Shown here: in pieces, positions 31,341 to 41,223 of the stretch
How positions within the stretch are numbered: position 1 is the stretch's first letter
Layout of the letters: every line of letters begins with the position of its first letter
Assembly (NCBI GenBank): GCA_031390755.1
Contig: JANMTS010000109.1
Span: forward strand, 1 to 64,000
Direction: 5' to 3'
DNA length: 64,000 bases
From: DATMER01 sp031390755
GTDB lineage: Bacteria > Acidobacteriota > Thermoanaerobaculia > Multivoradales > UBA5704
The notes under the pieces: generated by a model
Database searches by the model: none
Seen by the model: only the letters and a program-made list of their open reading frames with translations
Told to the model about the DNA's origin: nothing
Made by a program: the position numbers and the translations under genes

Positions 31341-33307
31341 GAACCACAGCCGCGCTGGGCATGGGAGAGCGGCAGATCCCGGCCGCGGGGCGCGGGGAGG
31401 ATCGGCGGCAGCCTCTCTCTCCGGCTGGAGGCGATGCGCCGGGACAGCTCGGCGATCGTCGGCGCCTCGAAGACATCGCGCGGGGTCAGGTCCGCCCCCA
31501 GCGACTCCCGCACCCGGGAGAGAACCCGAAGGATCAGCAACGAATGGGCGCCGAGCTCGAAGACGCTCTCGCGGACGCCGACGCGGTCGAACCCGAGAAC
31601 CTCGGCCCAGATTCCGGCCAGCGCCTCCTCGGTGGCGTTGCCCGGCGCGTCCAGGGCCAGGCCGGTCCGCTCCCGATCGGGATCCATGGGCTCGATCGCG
31701 GCCAACGCCTTGCGGTCCACCTTGCCGTGCGGATTGAGAGGCATCGCGTCCAGATGGACGAACACCGAAGGCGTCATGAAGGCCGGCAGCCGGCCGCTCA
31801 GGAAACCCCGCAGGTCGGCGTCCGGGCTCCCCGCCCAGAAGGCGACGAGCCGCTTGTCTCCTCCTTTCCCCTGAACCACAACGGCGGCCTCGGCCACATC
31901 CGGACGCGCTGTCAGGGCGGCCTCGATCTCGCCCAGCTCGACACGGAAGCCGCGGACCTTGACCTGGTGATCGACCCGGCCCAGAAACTCCAGCCGGCCG
32001 TCCGCCCGCCAGCGGACCCGATCCCCCGTGCGGTAGAGGCGCTCCCCCCGGCCTTCCTCTCCCCAGAAGGGGTCCGGCACGAAGCGCTCGGCCGTCAGCT
32101 CCGGACGGTCGAGATAGCCCCGGGCGAGACCGTCGCCACCGACCCACAGCTCCCCTTCCACCCCTGGCGGCACGAGTTGGAGCTGCCGGTCCACCACCGC
32201 GACCCGGGTGTTGCCGGTGGGCCGGCCGATCGGCAGCGGCGATTCGACCTCCCGGGGCGACGCCATCGGATGGCACGACGTGAACACCGTGCTCTCGGTC
32301 GGGCCATAGCCGTTGACGATCCGGATTCCGGGCGCCGCCGCGAGCACCCGGGCCACGTGCGCAGGCGACAGCACGTCGCCGCCGGACAGGATCAGCCTCA
32401 GGCCGGTCAGGCTCTGGAGCTGGTCGTCCACCATCTGGTGGAACAGGCCCGCCGTCAGCCACGCCGCGGTGACTCCGGAGCGGACCAGGAACGCCCCCAG
32501 CTCCTCCAGGCTCGGAGCCTCCGGCGGCGGGATCGCGAGCGCCGATCCGTTGAGCAGCGAGCAGGCGATCTCCAGCGTCGTGGCGTCGAACGAGAGCGGC
32601 CCCAGGTGGAGAAAGACGTGGTCGGATCCAAGCTCCGCGAAGCGCGAGCTGCGGGCGAGCCGGGCCACGCTGCGGTGGGTCACGGCCACGCCTTTGGGCT
32701 GGCCCGTGGAGCCGGAGGTGTACATGACGTAAGCCAGGTTCTCCGGCGCAACCCTGGCAACGCTTTCGGGCGTGGCGGGCTCGAAGCCGGGCGACCCGAC
32801 AGGAACATCTTCGAAGAAGATGACGCGCGCCGCCGTCTCCGGCAGCCGGTCCCGCAGACCGCGGCGGGTGACCAGGACGGGAGCCGCCGTGTCCTCCAGC
32901 ATGAAGGCGAGGCGGTCGGCCGGATAGGCGGGGTCCAGGGGCGCGAACGCGCCGCCGGCCTTGAGGATCGCCAGGATGGCGACGATCGCCTCGGGCGAGC
33001 GTTCCAGGCAGAGCCCCACGAGCCGGTCCGGCCCCACTCCCTCGGCCACGAGAATCGAGGCGAGCGCGTCGGCCCGCGCGTTCAGCTCGGCGTAACTCAT
33101 CTCGCACCCGCCACCCCCGGCATGCCCGCCGATATGGCGGAGCGCCAGGGCGTGCGGCGCGCGCCGCACCTGCTCTTCGAACAGCTGGTGCATGCAGGCG
33201 TCCCGGGGATAGGGCACCTCTGTGTCGTTCCACTCCGTGAGGAGCTGCGAACGCTGTGCTGCCGAGAGGACGCACTGCTCTTCGCCGTCTGGACGCAGAT
33301 ACTCCAT

Positions 33308-33434
33308 GTCTGGCACCCCTGCAAGATTTCCTGTCTTCTCTACCCTCGTAGTGCTCCGTCCCCCCAAAGCCGAGCCCGGCTTGAGCCTGGGGGGGCGAGA
33401 GGCTACCATTTTCGTCCTTCAACGAGGCGCCGCC
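33308..33434. promoter_or_regulatory. Divergent promoter region of the NRPS and PKS genes
   Basis: This 127-bp gap controls both halves of the cluster. For the PKS, TTGAGC (33381-33386) and TACCAT (33404-33409) are 17 bp apart, 25 bp before the ATG. Overlapping the -35 is a hairpin: AAGCCG/CGGCTT inside flanking C6 and G7 runs (about 33361-33395), a candidate operator. The NRPS-side promoter is not obvious. Confidence 0.45.
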
Positions 33435-36400
33435 ATGAACCATGAGCCCGAGCCCGACCAACCCGACGACCCCTCCGCCGCCCCCGAAGCCGTCGCCATC
33501 GTCGGCATGGCCGGGCGCTTCCCACGTGCCCGCAACCTGGACGAGCTCTGGAGCAACCTGCGCGACGGCGTCGACTGCGTCCGCGATCTCACCGACGACG
33601 AGCTGCTGGCGTCGGGCATCCCGCCGGCCGTCTTCCAGCAGCCCGGCTACGTCCGGGTGGCCGCGCCGATCGCCGACCCCGATCTCTTCGACGCCGCCTT
33701 CTTCGGGTTCTCGCCCCGCGAGGCCGAGGTGCTCGATCCCCAGCAGCGGGTGTTCCTCGAAACCGCCTGGGAGGCGCTGGAGTCGGCCGGCTACGTGTCG
33801 GAGAGCTACCCGGGCTGGATCGGCGTCTTCGCCGGCATCGCCTTCCCCACCTACCTGCTGCACAACCTCCTGTCCAACCCGGAGCTGATGGAGTCCATCG
33901 GCGGGTTCCCCATGCTCCTCGCCAACGACCGCGACTACTTCGCGACCCGGGTCTCCTACAAGCTCAACCTGCGTGGCACCAGCGTCAACGTCCAGACCGC
34001 GTGCTCGACCTCGCTGGTCGCCGTACACATGGCCTGCCAGAGCCTGCTTGATTACCAGTGCACGCTTGCGCTGGCCGGCGGCGTGCGGGTCTACGTGCCG
34101 CAACTCACCGGTTATCCCTACGCAGAAGGCGGCATCTTCTCGCCAGACGGCCGCTGCCGCGCGTTCGACGCCGAGGGCCGTGGCGCGCTGTTCAGCGAGG
34201 GTTGCGGAGTGGTCGTGCTCAAGCGCCTCTCGGAAGCGCTCGCCGACGGCGACCCCATCCACGCCGTGATCCGCGGCTCGGCCACGAACAACGACGGCTC
34301 GAACAAGGTCGGCTATACGGCCCCGAGCATCGACGGCCAGTCCGAGGTCATCGCCATGGCCCAGGCCGCGGCGGGCGTCGGCCCGGATTCGATCTCGTAC
34401 GTCGAAACCCACGGCAGCGGCACGCCGCTGGGCGACCCCATCGAGATCGCGGCGCTGACGCGGGCCTTCCGCTCCGGAACCGACCGGACCGGCTTCTGCT
34501 CCCTCGGCTCGCTCAAGGCGAGCGTCGGCCACATGGAGTCGGCGGCCGGCGTGGGCGGGCTCATCAAGACCGTGCTCGCCCTGAAGAACCGCCAGATCCC
34601 GCCGAGCCTCCACTTCCGGACGCCGAACCCGCGCATCGACTTCGACTCCAGCCCCTTCCGGGTGAGCACGAAGCTCTCGGACTGGCCGCGCCGCGGCGAG
34701 CCGCGGCGGGCCGGGGTCAGCTCCTTCGGCATGGGCGGGACGAACGCCCACGTCATCGTCGAGGAGGCGCCGGAGCGCGAGCCCTCGGGCGCCGCCAATC
34801 CCTGGCAGCTCCTGCTCCTCTCCGCCAGGACGCCCACGGCCCTGGAGTCCGCGACCGACCGGCTGGCCGACTGGATGGAGGCGCACCCCGAGGCCCCGCT
34901 CGCCGACGTGGCGTTCACGCTCCAGACCGGCCGCCGCACCATGCCCCACCGCCGGGCGCTCGTCTGCCGGAGCCGCGAGGACGCCCTCGCCGCGCTGCGC
35001 GGCCGCGACCCCAGGCGGCTGACGGGCAGCGTCCAGGAGATCGCGGAGCGTCCGGTCGTCCTGATGTTCCCGGGCCTCGGGGACCATTACGTGGACATGG
35101 GGCTCGACCTCTATCAGAGCGAGCCCGCGTTCCGGGATGCGCTCGACGAGTGCGCGGAGCTTCTGAAGCCGGTCCTGGAAGAGGACATCCGCGACGTGAT
35201 CTACCCCCGCGGAACGGACGCCCCGGCGCAGCAGGAGGCCGGAGCTTCGGAGCGGGTCGATCTGAAAGCCATGCTGGGACGCGCGCTGTCCGGCGAGGAC
35301 GAAGCCTCCCGGCGGCTGAACCGGACCCGCTTCGCCCAGCCGGCCCTGTTCGCGGTCGAGTACGCGCTCGCCCGGCTGCTGGAAGAGTGGGGGCTTCGTC
35401 CGGCCGCCCTGGTCGGCTACAGCCTGGGCGAGTACGTGGCCGCCTGCCTGGCCGGAACGCTCTCCCTGGAGGACGCCCTCTCCCTGGTGGCGGAGCGCGC
35501 GCGGCTGATCGACGGCGTGGAAGCCGGCGCCATGCTCGCGGTTCCTCTCCCCGAGGACGAAGCGCGCCGGACGCTCGCGGAGTTGGATTCCGGTCTTTCC
35601 ATCGCCGCGATCAATGGGCCGTCCCTGTCCGTGATCGCCGGCCCGGTGCCGGCCTTGGACGCTCTGGAGCGGCAGCTGACCGGCCAGGGGATCGCCTGCC
35701 GGCACCTCTCCACCACCCACGCGTTCCACTCCGGCATGATGGAGCCGATCCGGGAGCGGATGGTTCAGATGGCGCGGCAGGTGCGCCTGTCGCCGCCCGG
35801 CATCCCCTTCCTCTCCAACGTCACCGGAACCTGGATCACCGCGTCGGAGGCGACCGACCCGGCCTACTGGGGACGCCACCTCTGCCAGGCGGTGCGCTTC
35901 GGTCCTTGCCTTGACGAGCTGCGAAAGAACCCGGCCCGCGTCCTTCTGGAGGTCGGCCCCGGGCTCAGTCTCACGACCCTCGCCCTGCAGACCGTCGGCG
36001 AGGAGCCGGCGCCCCTGGCGCTCCCAACCCTGCGCCCCTCGTACGATCGGCAGCCCGATTCGGCCTTCCTGCTCGGAGCGCTCTCCCGGCTCTGGCTCGC
36101 CGGTCTCTCGCCCGACTGGGCGGAGCACGCGGGCCGGACCGGGGTGAGGCGGAATCGCCTCACCCTGCCCACCTATCCGTTCGAGCGGCGGCGTTTCTGG
36201 ATCGATGCCCCGGGGCAGAAAACCTCCGCTGCCGAGGCACGCTCCGAGGCGCCGGAGACCCTGACCCGCCATGCCCGTCCGGATCACCTGCGAAACCCCT
36301 TCGCGCCGCCGTCCAACGATTTGGAGCGCGGCCTCGCCGAGATCTGGCAGGAGATCCTGGGGATCGGCGAGGTGGGGATCCACGACAGCTTCTTCGAGCT

Positions 36401-37769
36401 GGGCGGCCACTCGCTCGTGGCGCCGAAGATGATCCTCCAGGTGCGGGAGGCCTTCGGCGTGGACTTCCCCCTGAGCCACCTGTTCGAGGCGCCGACCGTG
36501 GCCGGAATGGCCGCCGCCGTGGAGATCCTCCGGCAGGAGGGCGAGCTGGCTGCGGCCCCGGAAGTGGATCTCGCCGCCGAGGCCGTGCTCGCCCAGGACA
36601 TCCGCGCCGAGGGCGAAGCCCCAGACCCGGAGAGGATCGCCCGCCCGCGCGAGGTCGTCCTCACGGGCGTCACCGGCTTCCTGGGGTCGTTCCTGCTGCG
36701 CGAGCTTCTCCGCCAGACCGACGCCCGCGTTCACTGCCTGGTTCGCGCCAAGAGCTCCGAAGCGGGGCTCGAACGCATCCGCTGCAAGCTCTCTGAGGCG
36801 GGGATCTGGAGCCACGACATGGCGGCGCGGATCGTCGCCGTGCCCGGAGATCTGGAGCTTCCGCGCTGGGGGTTGTCCGAAGAAGGGTTCGACGGCCTCG
36901 CCGGCCGCGTCGACGCGGTCTACCACTGCGGGGCCTGGGTCAACTTCACCTACCCCTACAAGGCGCTCAAGGCGGCCAACGTCACGTCCACGGAAGACGC
37001 CCTCCGGCTCGCGGGCCGGCGCCGGACCAAGCCGGTCCACTTCATCTCCTCCATCGCCGCGGTGTCGCCCGCGGGTGTCACCGGGTCCGTGGTCCTGGAG
37101 GACGCCGACTACCCCACGACCGAGGGCCTCTTCGCCGGCTACGGCCCGACGAAGTGGGTCTCGGAGCGGCACGTCGCCGAGGCGCGGGACCGGGGCATCC
37201 CCGGCAGCATCTACCGTCCGGGCGTCCTCGCGGGCGACAGCCGCAACGGCTACGGAAATACTCAGGATCTGGTCTGGAATCTGATCAAGGGCTCGATCCA
37301 GCTCGGAGCCGCTCCGGAGCAGGACAACCTCATGGATGTGGCGCCGGTCGACTCCGTGCCCGCGGCCATCGTCCGCCTGTCCCTGTCCCCCGGTCTCCTC
37401 GGAAAGACCTTCCACTTCCCGAACCCCAAGCCCATGACCTGGAACGAGGTCTACGATGTCGCCCGCGCCTGCGGCTACCCGCTCCGGCGCCTGTCGCCCG
37501 GCCAGTGGCTGGACGAGTTGCGGACCGCCATCCGCCAGGGCGCCGACAACGCCCTGGCCCCCTTCGCGCCACTCCTGGACGCCGCCGCGGCCCAGGAAGA
37601 GACCGGCACGGCCGAGCAGCCGAAGGATCTGATCTTCGACGACCGCAACACCAGGGCGGGGCTGGAAGGATCGGACATCGCCTGCCCGCCCCTCGACGCC
37701 AAGCTGCTCGCCCTCTGGTTCGACTCTTTTGCGCTCAGCGGCTTCCTGCCTCCGCCGCCTAGATCCTGA
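33435..37769 (+). CDS. Type I polyketide synthase with terminal reductase (KS-AT-ACP-TD)
   Basis: Single 1444-residue module. The ketosynthase has its active Cys in VQTACSTSL (near 189) and His in VETHGSGT and KASVGHMESA. The acyltransferase (about 535-850) has GYSLGEY near 659 and HAFHSGMM, the pattern of malonyl-CoA selection. The carrier domain has FFELGGHSLVAP near 988. The thioester-reductase domain (about 1075-1444) has the NADPH motif LTGVTGFLGSFLL and YGPTKWVSE. There is no ketoreductase, dehydratase or enoylreductase, so a beta-keto group should be retained before reductive release as aldehyde or alcohol. The acidic N-terminus (MNHEPEPDQPDDPS) may dock to the basic NRPS tail. Divergent from the NRPS gene. 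Confidence 0.95.
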   Translation: MNHEPEPDQPDDPSAAPEAVAIVGMAGRFPRARNLDELWSNLRDGVDCVRDLTDDELLASGIPPAVFQQPGYVRVAAPIADPDLFDAAFFGFSPREAEVLDPQQRVFLETAWEALESAGYVSESYPGWIGVFAGIAFPTYLLHNLLSNPELMESIGGFPMLLANDRDYFATRVSYKLNLRGTSVNVQTACSTSLVAVHMACQSLLDYQCTLALAGGVRVYVPQLTGYPYAEGGIFSPDGRCRAFDAEGRGALFSEGCGVVVLKRLSEALADGDPIHAVIRGSATNNDGSNKVGYTAPSIDGQSEVIAMAQAAAGVGPDSISYVETHGSGTPLGDPIEIAALTRAFRSGTDRTGFCSLGSLKASVGHMESAAGVGGLIKTVLALKNRQIPPSLHFRTPNPRIDFDSSPFRVSTKLSDWPRRGEPRRAGVSSFGMGGTNAHVIVEEAPEREPSGAANPWQLLLLSARTPTALESATDRLADWMEAHPEAPLADVAFTLQTGRRTMPHRRALVCRSREDALAALRGRDPRRLTGSVQEIAERPVVLMFPGLGDHYVDMGLDLYQSEPAFRDALDECAELLKPVLEEDIRDVIYPRGTDAPAQQEAGASERVDLKAMLGRALSGEDEASRRLNRTRFAQPALFAVEYALARLLEEWGLRPAALVGYSLGEYVAACLAGTLSLEDALSLVAERARLIDGVEAGAMLAVPLPEDEARRTLAELDSGLSIAAINGPSLSVIAGPVPALDALERQLTGQGIACRHLSTTHAFHSGMMEPIRERMVQMARQVRLSPPGIPFLSNVTGTWITASEATDPAYWGRHLCQAVRFGPCLDELRKNPARVLLEVGPGLSLTTLALQTVGEEPAPLALPTLRPSYDRQPDSAFLLGALSRLWLAGLSPDWAEHAGRTGVRRNRLTLPTYPFERRRFWIDAPGQKTSAAEARSEAPETLTRHARPDHLRNPFAPPSNDLERGLAEIWQEILGIGEVGIHDSFFELGGHSLVAPKMILQVREAFGVDFPLSHLFEAPTVAGMAAAVEILRQEGELAAAPEVDLAAEAVLAQDIRAEGEAPDPERIARPREVVLTGVTGFLGSFLLRELLRQTDARVHCLVRAKSSEAGLERIRCKLSEAGIWSHDMAARIVAVPGDLELPRWGLSEEGFDGLAGRVDAVYHCGAWVNFTYPYKALKAANVTSTEDALRLAGRRRTKPVHFISSIAAVSPAGVTGSVVLEDADYPTTEGLFAGYGPTKWVSERHVAEARDRGIPGSIYRPGVLAGDSRNGYGNTQDLVWNLIKGSIQLGAAPEQDNLMDVAPVDSVPAAIVRLSLSPGLLGKTFHFPNPKPMTWNEVYDVARACGYPLRRLSPGQWLDELRTAIRQGADNALAPFAPLLDAAAAQEETGTAEQPKDLIFDDRNTRAGLEGSDIACPPLDAKLLALWFDSFALSGFLPPPPRS

Positions 37770-37789
37770 GCCGGCCGCGAGGTTCTGCC

Positions 37790-38395
37790 TCAGAGCAGGG
37801 TCAGGCCAAGATCTCGACAGACCTGTTCCAGATCTGGGATGGAGTCCGTCAGCGGCTCTGGAGAGCCTGCCGGAAGGAGCCGAGCCCGCCGCTCAAAGAT
37901 AGCCAGGCAGAGCCCGCGCAGCTTGGATCCATAGAGGATGCCGGCAAATCCGTCTTGATAGAGCAGTCTTCCGAGCTTCTGCGTGAACCTCCGGCTGGGG
38001 TTCAAGATCGCATCCCGGTCGAGATGGCGCCTGCGCGGCAAGTGCCGCGAGTGCCTGAATTGGATTTCCGTACGGACCGGGACACTCTCCAGGTCGACCA
38101 GGCTCCGGCCTCCAAGGATTTGCAGTGTGGACGGCATGAGGACACTCTTCTGGCGCCAATCTGGCGAGACTCTTCCTGCATCGGACGCGGCCATCGCGCC
38201 GCCCGTCTTGATGGCTGCCAACTCTTTGACCGCAACAGGGTTGGGACGAAGGGGGGCGAGAACCTCGTAAAGGGCCGTGACGCGATCCACTGCGCAGTAG
38301 AGGGTTCGATAGCGACGATGCGGATCGTCGAACCTCCCTGCCCACTTACAAACACGCAGGGGCGGAAAGCCCAGAGGGCTACCCAAAAAACCCAC
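37790..38395 (-). CDS. RES-domain toxin of a type II toxin-antitoxin system
   Basis: RES-domain proteins of this kind (MbcT/ParT-like) consume or transfer NAD+. The family features are visible: PLGFPPLRV, RFDDPHRRYRTLYCAVDRVTALYEVL (Arg and Glu of the RES triad), FAGILYGSKLRGLCLAIFE (Ser) and a C-terminal helical end. GTG 38395 gives 201 residues. The family N-terminus (WWRVG) actually begins upstream, in frame, and could be reached from CTG 38425, which has GGAG 9 nt before it. The antitoxin gene lies immediately upstream on the same strand. Confidence 0.8.
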   Translation of the reverse strand: MGFLGSPLGFPPLRVCKWAGRFDDPHRRYRTLYCAVDRVTALYEVLAPLRPNPVAVKELAAIKTGGAMAASDAGRVSPDWRQKSVLMPSTLQILGGRSLVDLESVPVRTEIQFRHSRHLPRRRHLDRDAILNPSRRFTQKLGRLLYQDGFAGILYGSKLRGLCLAIFERRARLLPAGSPEPLTDSIPDLEQVCRDLGLTLL

Positions 38396-38428
38396 CCTCC
38401 ACCAGACCCCCGCGCTGGTATCCAGTGG

Positions 38429-38848
38429 CTAGGTCTCCGCGAACTCCCTGGCAGCGAGAACGACATCCTGAAGAATTCGGGAGTCTCTACTGTTCCGTAG
38501 CAATCGGGCAGGAGATTCCTCACTAAGGCCCGGATTCATTCCGAGGAACCAGGATCGGGCCGTCGTATCGTCATAGGCCTCCACCAGGCAACGAGTCGCT
38601 TCATAGGCGTGCTGCAACCGCCGCCAGCGGACATCGTCAGGGCTCTCGCCCTCGATCCAACGGTCGACAACCACTGCGTCATCGGCGCCGCTCAAGTAGG
38701 CGGTCGTAGGGGCACCGAGATGACTCCGCAGGTATTTGACTGTCTTTTGAACCTGCGCGACTGCAACTGTGAGCGCCACACCACGGCTAGACGCAGCCAG
38801 GGCGATCTTGCTTGCATCATTCTCTCGTAATGCGCGCTTTGTCTTCAT
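38429..38848 (-). CDS. Xre/MbcA/ParS-type antitoxin of the RES toxin
   Basis: The 139-residue protein has the C-terminal toxin-binding plan of RES-partner antitoxins: WIEGESPDDVRWRRLQHAYEATRCLVEAY, TARSWFLGMNPGL and SPARLLRNSRDSRILQDVVLAAREF. The N-terminal part (KTVKYLRSHLGAPTTAYL) should hold the DNA-binding domain. It precedes the toxin by 33 bp or less, the usual antitoxin-first order. GGAG lies 7 nt before the ATG. The upstream 142 bp are AT-richer and hold no other gene. Confidence 0.8.
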   Translation of the reverse strand: MKTKRALRENDASKIALAASSRGVALTVAVAQVQKTVKYLRSHLGAPTTAYLSGADDAVVVDRWIEGESPDDVRWRRLQHAYEATRCLVEAYDDTTARSWFLGMNPGLSEESPARLLRNSRDSRILQDVVLAAREFAET

Positions 38849-38990
38849 TGACGAGCTCCGTTCCTCACCAGAAGCCTAACATACCGACTCTTAAGCTCCA
38901 ACAGCATAGCCGCGCGGAATCGCTGCGGAGTTCCTTGTCTTGAGCTTGTCTTGTTTTGTCTCCATTCAGTCTTCATCTTAAGATGGCTGG

Positions 38991-39650
38991 ATGCCCGCCA
39001 AGGTCCGCAGCCCCTCGTTTCCCTTCATCTCTCTCCCGGAGTCGATCCACCGGGCGCGCGTCCTCTACGAGGCGGAGCGCCGGAACCCGGTCTCGCCGGA
39101 GGTGGCGGTTTCCCATTGGGGTTACGGGCCGACGAGCAGCGGTGGGCGGCAGATGATCGCGGCGTTGAAGGCGTTCGATCTGATCGAGGACATCCAGGGG
39201 AGGCTGCGGCTCACGGACGTGGGCCAGCACCTCGTGGTCAGGGAGCCCGGGTCTCCCGAGCGCAACGTGCTGCTGCGGCAGGTGGCCCTCTCTCCCCCGC
39301 TCTTCCGGAAGCTCTGGGACCGCTACGGCGCCGACCTGCCTCCCGTCTCCAGCCTGCGGAGCTATCTGGTGCTGGAGCTGAAGCTCAATCCGAATTCTGT
39401 GGAGGATCTGCTGCGGAGCTATCGGGAGACCGTGGCCGTGATGGCGGCGCCCGCGGTATCCGCAACGCCCGCAACGCCCGCGACGCCGGAGCCGGCGCCC
39501 CCCGCAGGAGCCGCGAACCTGACCTTCTCCTTCCCGCTCGGCGAGTTCCGGGCGGCGCGGCGGATCACCTCCGAGGAGGAGGCGACGCTGCGGGTTCTGT
39601 TCGAGATCTGGCTGCAGCAGGTGCGGGAGACGCCGGACGGGGACCGGTAG
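38991..39650 (+). CDS. Winged-helix-like protein, DUF5343-like, unknown function
   Basis: The 219-residue protein begins FPFISLPESIHRARVLYEAERRNPVSPEVAVSHWGY, followed by SGGRQMIAALKAFDLIED and GRLRLTDVGQHLV. This is the pattern of a winged helix that senses or regulates, similar to DUF5343 proteins. The middle holds a 9-bp-repeat-encoded linker (SATPATPATPEPAP), and the C-terminal 50 residues form a separate small domain (LTFSFPLGEFRAARRITSEEE). It is divergent from the toxin-antitoxin pair. I cannot name a target. Confidence 0.6.
   Translation: MPAKVRSPSFPFISLPESIHRARVLYEAERRNPVSPEVAVSHWGYGPTSSGGRQMIAALKAFDLIEDIQGRLRLTDVGQHLVVREPGSPERNVLLRQVALSPPLFRKLWDRYGADLPPVSSLRSYLVLELKLNPNSVEDLLRSYRETVAVMAAPAVSATPATPATPEPAPPAGAANLTFSFPLGEFRAARRITSEEEATLRVLFEIWLQQVRETPDGDR
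39461..39487. repeat. 9-bp tandem micro-repeat (CGCAACGCC, 3 copies)
   Basis: Two perfect copies and one single-mismatch copy of CGCAACGCC encode Ala-Thr-Pro triplets in the interdomain linker of the winged-helix-like protein. Confidence 0.8.
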
Positions 39651-39671
39651 GCTCCGTCCAGCGTTGATGCC

Positions 39672-41057
39672 TCAGCCTTCCGAGGCCTCCTTCGCCATCC
39701 GCGGCGAGGACCAGTCGACCTTGCGGGTCAGGTACATGACCGCGGCCAGGATCACGAACAGGCCGAACGAGCCCAGGAGCAGCGCGTAGTCCTCCGCCTG
39801 GAGGAGAACGTAGAGGTAGCCGTAGAGCAGCGCCAGCATGCCGCCCATGGTCAGCGCCCGACGCTTCCCCTTGAGGATGGCCATCGAGTAGCCCGAGATC
39901 AGCAGGACGATCGCGCTGCCGGAGACCGCGTAGGCCGCCCAGAACGGGATCTGCTCCGAAACCGAGAGCAGGAGCAGGTAGAAGAGGCAGAGCGCCGAGC
40001 CCACCAGCAGGTAGTGCATCGGGTGCAGGCCCACCGGGCTGAAGACCTCGAAGAGGAAGAAGGCCAGGAACGTGAGGGCCAGGAAGAGGAGCCCGTACTT
40101 CACCGAGCGCTCCGTCTTCTGGTACACGTCCACCGGCATGTAGAGCGACACGCCGAACGCCGAGTCCGTTACGGCCGCGTCGCTCAGCAACTCCTCGCGT
40201 TGCGCTTCCAGCCACTGCTGGGGATAGCTCCGGCCGTAGTACGGCACGGCCCAGCTCGCCTGGAATCCTTTCGGCGACACCACCCGGTGGTCCGGCAGGA
40301 AGCCGCCCATGAAGCTCGGATCCTTCCAGGACGAGCTCAGGCTCGCCGTGGTCTGCTTGCCCAGCGGGAGGAACTGGAGCGACCGGCTCCCCTGAAGGGA
40401 GAGGTCGAAGGCGAAGGGCAGGGTCTCCTTCTCCGGCAACTGGGCCAGGCCGGAGATGGGAACCCGCAGACCCGTCGCCCAGAGCCCGGCCAGGCTGCCG
40501 CCCGGCGAGAGCTGCAAGGCGCGGTTGGCCCAGACCAGCCGCACGCCGCTGCGGATGCCGCGCATGTCCGAGACGCCGATCGAGAGATAGGCCTGGTCCC
40601 AGAGGATGTCCGTCGGGAGGATCCTCCACTCCGTGAAGCTCGGCTTGAGGAACGTGCCCGATCCGTGCAGGGCTTCGACCCGGTAGACCGGGACCTCGTA
40701 GATGCCTCGCCGCCGGAGATCCGGATTGAGGCGGCCGTCGAGCTTGAGCGCCTCGGGGAGGAAGTGCGCGAGCTGGGTCCAGGTCGTGACGTTCCCCTTC
40801 TCGTCCGTGCTGCGGCTCAGATACGGCACGGTCAGGACAGGGCCGGCCACCACCTGGGCTCCGCCCCAGGTGCGCCCGATCTCGGACACCACCGAGTCGC
40901 GGCGGGCCGCCCGCTCCCGGATCATGCCGTTCACCATCATCATCGGGATCATCAGGGCCAGGATCAGCAGGCCGATGACGATCATCTTGAACAGCACGGA
41001 ATCCCGCAGGGTTCGCTTCTGGGGCAACGGCGCGTCGCCGGTCGCGTCAGGGGTCAT
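39672..41057 (-). CDS. creD: Inner-membrane protein CreD
   Basis: CreD-family envelope protein, usually controlled by the CreBC two-component system. One N-terminal helix (MIVIGLLILALMIPMMMV, about residues 26-43) precedes a large periplasmic domain (RRGIYEVPVYRVEALHGSGTF, DMRGIRSG, VSPKGFQASWAVPYYGRSYPQ). Five to six C-terminal helices follow (YGLLFLALTFLAFFLFEVF, HPMHYLLVGSALCLFYLLL). The 461-residue length is typical. Start ATG 41057 has GGAGGAG upstream. It is divergent from creB- and creC-like genes, which supports the assignment. Confidence 0.93.
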   Translation of the reverse strand: MTPDATGDAPLPQKRTLRDSVLFKMIVIGLLILALMIPMMMVNGMIRERAARRDSVVSEIGRTWGGAQVVAGPVLTVPYLSRSTDEKGNVTTWTQLAHFLPEALKLDGRLNPDLRRRGIYEVPVYRVEALHGSGTFLKPSFTEWRILPTDILWDQAYLSIGVSDMRGIRSGVRLVWANRALQLSPGGSLAGLWATGLRVPISGLAQLPEKETLPFAFDLSLQGSRSLQFLPLGKQTTASLSSSWKDPSFMGGFLPDHRVVSPKGFQASWAVPYYGRSYPQQWLEAQREELLSDAAVTDSAFGVSLYMPVDVYQKTERSVKYGLLFLALTFLAFFLFEVFSPVGLHPMHYLLVGSALCLFYLLLLSVSEQIPFWAAYAVSGSAIVLLISGYSMAILKGKRRALTMGGMLALLYGYLYVLLQAEDYALLLGSFGLFVILAAVMYLTRKVDWSSPRMAKEASEG

Positions 41058-41223
41058 CTCATCTCCTCCGTTGAGCATCGTGAGTAAGGGCCTTTCGGGC
41101 CTGAAGAGGAGTAGACCACGGCGTCGGGTCGTGGCCGTGGCGGGATCGAGGAAAGACGGGACCGGATCGTGGCGGAATTGTGGCAACGGCTCCGGGAGCC
41201 CCGGCTTGGAGTACATTGCCGCC

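Noticed and set aside
36284..36673. Small antisense frames within the PKS
   Set aside because: They have no start context and no family character, and they follow codon shadows of the plus-strand module.
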